This document shows, piece after piece, positions 34,077 through 40,687 of a stretch of 40,687 bases of DNA. Below the pieces are notes generated by a model. That model was given only the letters and a program-made list of their open reading frames with translations, did no database searches and was not told the DNA's origin. Each line of letters begins with the position of its first letter. The stretch's first letter is position 1. The position numbers were made by a program, and so were the translations under genes. The stretch is from Hypholoma sublateritium FD-334 SS-4 (taxonomy: Eukaryota > Basidiomycota > Agaricomycetes > Agaricales > Strophariaceae). The stretch is from positions 1 through 40,687 of the forward strand of contig KN817722.1 in NCBI GenBank assembly GCA_000827495.1. The letters are read 5' to 3'.

Positions 34077-37000
34077 CTAAATTTCGGTAGTACATTCTGG
34101 CTCACTACCAAGGATCGTGATATCTAAGCCTGGCCGCTCGACTACATAACAATGAACTTCCGAATCCTTGAAATGAGATAGATGGTGGGGCACCATTGCC
34201 ACCACTGATTCAATGCATAGGACATCGATGACGACTAAAGCGTCATCTCCAAGATATTGACAGGACGCGAAAGTTCCATGTGATGCCTTGAGAAGATTTG
34301 GGTTAGGTTCAGAATATGCTGACATGAGAGCCAGAGTCATCTGTCGTCCCTGGCTTCGGCAGCGGAAATAGAAGTAGACCTCGCCAAAATGAGGCTGTCC
34401 ATCCAATCGATACTGAGTCTTTGTGTCAATTCAACGTCCAGTAGAAATGCTAGAGCAACTCACCTTGACATTTCTTGACATGCGAACCTTATTCAACGGT
34501 TTGAGGGACTCCTTCCATCGCGATCTTGCTATCTGCCCATTGGGGAGATGAAGTCGCGCCCAGCGAGTCACTTTTGGACAATAGTCAGACCCTAAAATAG
34601 TTCCGTCTAACCCTCGAATGTAGGCTGCTAGAGCTTGAGCCTCACATGGTCTCAAAGCTCGATCGTATTTGTCCTGCGCACGAAGAAGAGCATATCCTCC
34701 CCCCAAATCGATTGCACCTCGAGGAAGCGCTGGGAGCTTGGGTTGGAGATCTGGAATGATGGCCATCAGCGCATTAACCTGACACCTGAGCAGGCCCCTC
34801 TGGGAAATGTTAGCATAGGGATTTGATGGCTGTCGGACTTCTTCTCCAAGATTCCCTATAGTACGCTCCATTGTCCATTGAGAGGAAACAACTGGTGGAC
34901 CAAGCCTGGTCACCTCGGGTGCAAGATGTAGGAGAGCATGAATACTTTGACGGCAGAAGTGAAGGCGATCGACTCGTCGTTGATAATATATGGTTTCAAA
35001 TTCATGGACAAATGACTGGAAAAGATTTCCTGCCATTACCAAATCGGAGGTCTTGATAGAATGCTGCTGTATGATCCTCATGGCCTGTACCAGCTTGCAG
35101 AAGTGTGAATAATACGGTTCAGGGAGGACACCATACAGAAGTGCAGGCGCTAATCCGTAGAGGTAGAGCAACCACTCCCAGGCTTTGTAACCTGAGTTGA
35201 TCTTGTCGGCGATGTTATGAGGAGGTCGATCGAAAGAGCCAGGTAGGTATGGAGTGGCTTTCGCAACAGCATTGCCATGCTGCACCCATACGTTGCCCTT
35301 GAGGACGGCCCAAGGCCAGGCTGAAGTAGGGTCCGTTCGTTCGCTATCGATCTTTCCACGCCACAGGGAGACAAGCAAATCTGAAAGGTTAAACGTTCCA
35401 AGATGCATCACATCCGATCCAAAACACCGCGGAATACTGAAAATGCAGTTGCTTACGATACCTAAGAATATAGTTGGCTTCGTGATCCCTGTTTCGAGCC
35501 GTCGCTTTTTGTATTGTGTGTCGTTCGGAGAAGCGATGAGGTGTCGAAGGTTCTGCAGGTACCAGTTAGCTGAAGTAGACATGTATTTGAGGTGCGATAT
35601 GTCTTCGTGATCGCAGCCGGGCATGACATAATCGATAGGTTTCAATAAAGCGGGATAATAATGAGGACCGTTGGGTTTGTGACGGCCGGGCACCGAGCAG
35701 TAGAGCCGGCATCCATGCTTTCCATGATGGCCTACCAAGCCATTCAGATACGCCATACCAGGGCCATCTGCAGTGTTGAGTCCAAGAAACAATTTAGAGA
35801 GAAAAAGACGATTTATTGAGGAATCCCAGATACGAAGACCTTCTCGTTGTAGAGCGCAGAGGTGATGTAGCCCCGGAAAAAGGAATGAATCGATATTCTT
35901 TGGTTTGTTGGGTCCAGGGATGAACCCGCCAGGTAGGACGTGTCGCTTCTTGTAGCGTTCATTTGGCGCCAGATCCATGATAACCCATATATAGATCCAG
36001 CAATCTGATGCCTTCTGGGCATACAGCTGGGCACCGTCAATCGAAAGCATTAAAACAATATCATCATCACCAATTTCACCCTTCCTGACGCTTTCCAGAT
36101 AATCGCTTCCATGGAAGAAATCACTGTATGAAGATAAAAGGCCATTGTTTGCCTCCAACTCGTCGATGATGGCGCGCGTTATTGCTCGACGGTATCCAAA
36201 ACTTTTTGCGCTTAACGGCTCTCGCCACAGCGCCTGCAAAATGGGGCCGAGAAGTATTGTGTGAAATTCCTGATATGGTTTCTTTGTGAGAGGGCATAAC
36301 TTGAATTCTTCGCATTTCGGGCACTTGTCAAGATCGGAGAACGGTCCAGTGAATGCGAGGCAGCTATTTTTGCACATAGGATGCACAACGGAAGTGACGC
36401 CAGTGATCTCAGTAATTGTTCGCTTAATTTGGTCGTACGAGGGTAGTTGGTCGTCTGGGTGTCGTCGTGATATCGCATCTCGCATTGAAACATAAGTGTC
36501 AACCGACGATTTCATACTGACGAGGAAGATATCAAGAGCAAGTCGTAGATCAGCATACTGTACGATGTCGAAGCTTTGTTGTGGGGGATTTCTTAATCGA
36601 TAGAGCCATTTGCGATCCATTTCGTTGTATTTGTCGTCAAGAGATGCTGACTGCAGAGCCTGGATAAATTGAACAGCTACTTGGAGATCGTCTAATTCTG
36701 TTGCCTCGAAAATAGATTCCAGCTCCCGTTCGTAGACACGACCGACGTCGTTTTCTGGAGATTTGTCATCCAAGCAGCCTTGATCTGCTTCCTCGGGTAC
36801 ATCAGAGCCGTCTGCGAGGTGTCCAAGGACAGGATCGGAAGTAGTTGATGGAGTCGCGGCATTGGGAATAGCATCAGCCTGAGGAGGGTCCTGTCGCACA
36901 AATGTTGTTGGATTAATGGGTAATCGCTCTTCGACTTGGGTGGCTATAAGCGGTTCCGCCTGCTAATTGTAAGGAATCGATGAAGGAGATATATACGTTC

Positions 37001-37143
37001 AAACTCACCAAGTCCTCTAATGTGTTGCCCCCTCGCCGAGTTTCGGTCTCCAACTCCTTGAAGGCAGTGTGCCGCTGGTACATACGCTTCGATAACTTAC
37101 GGGGAATGCCACCGCACTTGTCAGTGCAGTGGCAGGTATACAT
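34077..37143 (-). CDS. Tnp2-type (CACTA/EnSpm superfamily) transposase
   Basis: Three exons. Exon 1 (37143-37009) starts MYTCHCTDKCGGIPRKLSKR, a Cys/His zinc-binding N-terminus typical of these proteins. A 49-bp intron (37008-36960) joins it in frame to AEPLIATQVEERLPINPTT. The main exon contains CKNSCLAFTGPFSDLDKCPK. The RNase-H-like catalytic start is DIVLMLSIDGAQLYAQKASD, followed by HVLPGGFIPGPNKPKNIDSF and LNGLVGHHGKHGCRLYC. The later acidic residue region includes FGSDVMHLGTFNLSDLL. WTMERTIGNLGEEVRQPSNP follows. A short intron leads to a C-terminal exon (LDGQPHFGEVYFYFRC) ending at 34077. There are no internal stops, so the copy could be recent and potentially functional. I could not locate matching terminal repeats with certainty. 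Confidence 0.85.
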
Positions 37144-37511
37144 TCCCGCTGAGGTTGAGAGTTGCTTAGGAAAATGCGGAATCAAGTTCGACAGTGCATG
37201 CAAAGGTGTGGCTTGTATTTCCTGTGATTTCTGCTAATTTACACAATATGCTCAACCGTGCTAAGCCGACGCCAAACAGCGCGTGACCGCGCAAACTGCC
37301 TTTTTTGGCCGAGTAACAACTGCAATCGCCGGACGCGCAGTTTGCAAATCGATAGAAATATAAGATACTCATTCAAGTCGTGTAATTAACGGTAATCAAG
37401 GAATCTCAGCAAAAAAAATTTCTGACCGTCACTGAGTCGCGATATAAATAGGGTCGATTTTCACTGGGCTTGACCGTTTAAATAAGGTCAGGCACGCTTG
37501 CAATTATGGCG
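37144..37511. other. 5' flank of the transposase gene
   Basis: No gene. It contains an inverted pair GCAAACTG/CAGTTTGC (about 37288 and 37338) and a TGACC/GGTCA pair near 37470-37493. The right edge reads GGCGTAGTG (37508-37516), which resembles a CACTA-type 3' terminus. Confidence 0.35.
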
Positions 37512-37517
37512 TAGTGG

Positions 37518-38123
37518 CAGGACCCCCGAATATACTGATAGATCCCTGAGTCAATCGAGGATAAAAATTGGCCGAAAATCTGGAAATGCCACTGCGAGGA
37601 TAAAATTTGCCCGAATTTGCACCAAATCTATGAGGCCAGAAAAGGATAAAAATCTCAAGTTTTTGCCGGGGTCTGAGTTGATGTGAGGATAAAAACATGG
37701 TGCGCATTGGGCGTCCAACCCGCAGTCCACACACTAAGTGAACAGCCCAAAGCACTACGCCGCGTACCCAATGCTCATATACCCCAATTTTTTCAAGTTC
37801 CAAAACCCGAAATGTAGTGTTGGTTGTGCTTAGCAGCGAGATATTGGTACAAACAGTCATGATGCGAAGAGAAAACGCACTTTTCATGGTCGACTGTAAC
37901 AGTTCCAGATTATGAAGTCCTCAGGCAGCAGCGAGGAGAAAAATTAGGTATTTTAGGTGGCTGAATTTTTTCTTGAGGCCTGAGTCCATGTCGAGGATAA
38001 AAATTTGGCATTTGAGATCCCTGAGGATAAAAAAGGATAAAAATTGGCCAAAAGCTCGAGGATAAAAATCGCAAAATTTGGCTATTTTGGCTCAGGGATT
38101 TATCAGTATATTCGGGCGTCCTG
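37518..38123. mobile_element. non-autonomous DNA transposon (MITE-like), 606 bp
   Basis: The left end begins CAGGACCCCCGAATATACTG. The reverse complement of the right end begins CAGGACGCCCGAATATACTG. The terminal inverted repeat continues for about 36 bp with three mismatches. The element is flanked by a direct duplication TAGTGG (37512-37517 and 38124-38129). No transposase is encoded; the minus-strand frame across it shows nothing recognisable. The interior carries eight or nine copies of GAGGATAAAAAT or close variants in one orientation (about 37557, 37596, 37646, 37685, 37935, 37994, 38022, 38032, 38058). The superfamily is uncertain: the termini recall hAT (YARNG), but the duplication is 6 bp rather than 8. 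Confidence 0.9.
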
Positions 38124-38391
38124 TAGTGGCATGGGCAAGATCATTTGGAGACAATTGATGCCGGAAGTGGCCAGGTCGCCGATTGCGACGAGCAGGCAAC
38201 AAGCGCACACAGCTGCTTCTTTCTTTCTTCCGTGTGGCTTTGTCTCCTTGTTTCTATATGCTTATCTTCTAGGCCACATCTCTTTCACTTCCCCGGGGCA
38301 GGGACTCCACTCGTTTACTTCTTTGAACTTGACGTTCGCTTCGAGCGACGCTGAACTCCCTTCACGACGCTCTTTCGCAAAATTCCAAAAT

Positions 38392-39522
38392 ATGCACGAA
38401 AAGTACAATCGACGCCGCCCTCACGCTGAGCGTGATGTTCTTCGAGTGCGGCAGACCTCCACAGCAAGTGTAGACAATGGAGGTTCGGACGACGATACTG
38501 GGGACTTGTCGGGCCCTATCACTATCACTGTCATAGTGACTGTGCCGATTTCAACCTCAGCATCTTCGACTATGTGGACGACCAGTACGTCATTTTCGAC
38601 ACTACTGGGAGTTCCGACATTGTCGTCCACCACTAGTTCGACCACTAGCTTAACCAGCTCAACGACCAGCTCAACAAGCTCAACGACCAGCCCAACCTCG
38701 ACCACCAGTCCGACATCAAGTTCTACTTCCACTTCTACCACAGCAAGTTTGTTGAGTTCGATCACTTCCGTTTCGTCCACGCTATCTTCATCGGTTACTC
38801 CTTCGTCGACGATTGTGGCACAACCACAGGAGAACCTTGCCAGTTCCAAACCACTGTTATCAGCCGGTGGCATTGCCGGCATCTTTATCAGTATCCTTGC
38901 TCTCCTTGCCGCTGTGGTCATCGTCTTTTTGCGGAGGCGATTTATCAGGAGACGGAAACAGACGACCAGTGCTTGGACTAGGCGCTCAATGGCTCTCAGT
39001 CCAGCTGGCGCTGACTTCAAACGGTATAGCGAACCCAAATCCTTCAACTTCCCATCAGTTTCGGGAGATGCCACAGCCCCCAGCCCCATCTCCGAACGCG
39101 ATGAGGGTAGGATTGGGAACCTGACTATTCGCAACACCACTATTAAAGACATTGCTCCCCCGCCGATGGCCTTTAACAGCCCCACTTTGTCGTCAATCGT
39201 CTCAGCGGGTGTGCCCGCGAAGTACTCCGCCAATTCTCCGGCGATTTCATCTTCGAGCACTGTCGTTATATGTACATTCATCACGACACTACCTGACGAG
39301 CTCGCCATCACCATTGGGGAGAGTATCCGGGTGCTCGCAGAGTATGACGACGGGTGGGCACTGTGCATGAACACCAGCGGCGAACAAGGCATGGTCCCGC
39401 TCGAGTGCCTGAACCGCGGGACGCCGGTTGCGAATGCGGAGCTGCAGGTCGATACTCGGAACAGTCGGCGAATCAGTAGCCTTGACACTAATGGTTTAAG
39501 CACACTAGCGTATCGCAGGTGA
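38392..39522 (+). CDS. single-pass membrane protein with C-terminal SH3 domain, Fus1-like architecture
   Basis: I chose ATG 38392 (MHEKYNRRRPHAERDVLRVR), giving 376 residues. The frame remains open upstream, but that part runs into the transposon terminus. Residues about 50-150 form a dense Ser/Thr region suited to O-mannosylation. A membrane helix at 160-180 (GIAGIFISILALLAAVVIVF) is followed by a strongly basic stop-transfer run (RRRFIRRRKQ). The cytosolic part is Ser/Pro-rich and ends with an SH3 domain at about 291-341: VICTFITTLPDELAITIGE, LAEYDDGWALCMN and GMVPLECL match the ALYDY, DDGW and VPxNY positions. Yeast Fus1, a cell-fusion scaffold, has the same order of parts and also lacks a cleaved signal peptide. 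Similarity is architectural only. There are no introns. Confidence 0.75.
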   Translation: MHEKYNRRRPHAERDVLRVRQTSTASVDNGGSDDDTGDLSGPITITVIVTVPISTSASSTMWTTSTSFSTLLGVPTLSSTTSSTTSLTSSTTSSTSSTTSPTSTTSPTSSSTSTSTTASLLSSITSVSSTLSSSVTPSSTIVAQPQENLASSKPLLSAGGIAGIFISILALLAAVVIVFLRRRFIRRRKQTTSAWTRRSMALSPAGADFKRYSEPKSFNFPSVSGDATAPSPISERDEGRIGNLTIRNTTIKDIAPPPMAFNSPTLSSIVSAGVPAKYSANSPAISSSSTVVICTFITTLPDELAITIGESIRVLAEYDDGWALCMNTSGEQGMVPLECLNRGTPVANAELQVDTRNSRRISSLDTNGLSTLAYRR

Positions 39523-40280
39523 AATAGCGGTGCTTAGATTGACCTTTGAGTGAGTAACTGCAATAAATTTATGCATGAAGCTGACTGGACGCTGTTGTGC
39601 AGGATTTGATCGCTTTTCCGTCCCCCTTACTCTCTCTCTCTCTATGGCCAGCTCTATCATACGAGCTTATCTATCTTTTATTATTTGTTTTGCAGAACGC
39701 ATATTGTAGATGCTCGATCCATCTATAGATGGCGGTATGTAAGTATGTAGTACGTACTCTTGTTTTATGCTCACCTTCAAATTACCTGGCGTAATGTTGT
39801 CCCAGTATTGCTGCTTTCAATCTTACTCGTTCTAAACGGTTGTAGAATGTACATTAGATCTGCCAATGGGACTTTTCGTGTCGGGATAGATTATTACACC
39901 TGGTAATCTTTGACTTTCTCTAATCAAATCGACCTCACTTCAGATGATAGCCTGAGAGAATACGCATTACATAATTTCGAGGCGGCTCCGTTACAAGTTG
40001 TCTTGAAAAGTTCTTGCAAGCCTCCTGCAAGTCTCCGAGCTCCATCCTCTTTGATCAACTCAAGATCATGTCTCCATAAGTATTCGAGAACATCCCGTCC
40101 ACAGGCATGACCTGCGACCTGTGACCTGCGACCTCGGCCAAATTCACGGCCCCGCTCAGCAGATAACGCGGCTTAGATAGCAGATTGCACGGCACATTAG
40201 ATAGCGTTGAATTAACTTGGATAAGGTAAATAGAATAATAATACTGTAAGGCCGACAGCTTGCCCTTCCCTCGCTCTAAC
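39523..40280. other. intergenic stretch with simple repeats
   Basis: No gene seen. There is a (CT)7 run at 39630-39643, and TTAGATAGC appears twice around 40170-40205. The heptamer array is listed separately. Confidence 0.4.
40109..40136. repeat. tandem heptamer GACCTGY, four units
   Basis: GACCTGC, GACCTGT, GACCTGC, then GACCTCG, directly adjoining. The array lies about 145 bp upstream of the KDZ-associated-type gene at 40281. Confidence 0.7.
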
Positions 40281-40687
40281 ATGCAGCTTCAAGACCTTCT
40301 AAGGCAGGTCTCGCAGCTGCCTAGCTTACCACTGGAGAAGCTCTTCCTTTTCATCNGATTCGCCCAGGTCTGCACACCTTACATCCAAATGAATCAACGA
40401 GTCAGCAGCAGCTCGCCCCCAGAGCATCTGCCTCACTCCATTCGGACCACTCTGTCGGCTGCCTTGCNTGAAAACCAATCCTCTGTGGACAAGCTATGGG
40501 TAGTCCTGAGAGATTACATTTGGACACTGCCCTCGGAACAGCCTAGGACTCTCCACGCAGATGAGATCTCTACATTCAACCATCATGCTTTGCCCCAGGG
40601 CACCTGTGAGTCGCCCATTCTCTCTAGATTCCTATTACTTACAATCTTCTTTTGCTATAGCATACCGACATCAATTCCCTCCTACAC
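40281..40687 (+). CDS. partial gene, CxC5-like protein associated with KDZ transposases
   Basis: ATG 40281 starts MQLQDLLRQVSQLPSLPLEK, then LFLFI, an ambiguous codon and FAQVCTPYIQ. A hydrophilic helix-rich stretch ends in HHALPQGT. A donor GTGAGT at about 40606 and an acceptor GCTATAG at about 40660 add SYRHQFPPTH before the window ends. The pattern of an N-terminal FxxFxxxCxPYIQ helix and a later G(T/I)xYRxxxPPT segment, which normally precedes a Cys cluster, resembles the CxC5 family found with KDZ transposases. The cysteine cluster itself lies outside the window, so the call rests on the N-terminus only. Ambiguous bases lie at 40356 and 40468. Confidence 0.45.
   Translation, partial: MQLQDLLRQVSQLPSLPLEKLFLFIXFAQVCTPYIQMNQRVSSSSPPEHLPHSIRTTLSAALXENQSSVDKLWVVLRDYIWTLPSEQPRTLHADEISTFNHHALPQGTCESPILSRFLLLTIFFCYSIPTSIPSY

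Noticed and set aside
37504..37887. 127-codon minus-strand frame within the MITE
   Set aside because: It crosses the terminal repeat and the internal motifs and shows no transposase signature.
38421..39503. 360-codon minus-strand frame opposite the Fus1-like gene
   Set aside because: It is the antisense of the low-complexity Ser/Thr codons (Glu/Val/Leu repeats), has no domain of its own, and the plus strand has a coherent membrane-SH3 protein.
1..40687. CRISPR arrays, rRNA and tRNA genes
   Set aside because: No repeat-spacer arrays and no tRNA A/B-box pairs with cloverleaf arms were found by eye; a tRNA scan was not possible here.

Overview
The window is nuclear DNA from a filamentous basidiomycete, most likely an Agaricomycete. 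Coding regions are broken by many short introns of about 50-75 bp with GT-AG ends. The gene content fits too: FunK1 kinase, Tnp2-type transposase, a KDZ-transposon-associated protein, a microbial-type sesquiterpene synthase, an F-box pseudogene and several Ser/Thr-rich single-pass membrane proteins. I see no rRNA, tRNA or CRISPR array. Ambiguous bases occur only in the first 2.2 kb and the last 0.4 kb, so those ends are less reliable.

Layout. 1-3100: GC-rich sequence with broken reading frames, a small spliced plus-strand gene of unknown function, and an AT-rich stretch with degenerate repeats of about 131 bp. 3149-8960: a Thr/Ser-rich surface protein (+), a multi-intron MFS transporter (-) and a single-pass membrane protein (-). 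8960-10200: almost empty. 10213-20384: a housekeeping block, all on the minus strand: a P4-ATPase lipid flippase of Dnf1/2 type, a Cdc10-type septin, and an Aha1-type Hsp90 co-chaperone whose last exon appears to add a C-terminal membrane anchor. 20385-22812: no convincing gene. 22813-25830 (+): a complete sesquiterpene synthase followed by a TMEM69/DUF3429-type membrane protein.

26455-28520 holds an F-box pseudogene and a group of short palindromes and inverted repeats. 28834-37143 is an accessory island of three minus-strand genes: an uncharacterised coiled-coil protein, a FunK1-type kinase with a 21-bp minisatellite inside the catalytic domain, and a Tnp2 (CACTA-type) transposase. Directly beside it at 37518-38123 is a 606-bp non-autonomous DNA transposon with clear terminal inverted repeats, a 6-bp target duplication and many copies of an internal GAGGATAAAAAT motif. 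It lies just upstream of a Fus1-like gene (Ser/Thr-rich region, membrane segment, SH3 domain). The window ends inside a gene resembling the CxC5 family associated with KDZ transposases, preceded by tandem heptamers.

There is one likely secondary-metabolism enzyme (the terpene synthase) but no clear biosynthetic cluster around it. The most unusual points are the apparent tail anchor on Aha1, the repeat insertion between the catalytic loop and metal-binding motif of the FunK1 kinase, and the transposon inserted in the likely promoter of the Fus1-like gene. Exon boundaries were read by eye from splice signals and frame continuity, and starts are approximate where stated.
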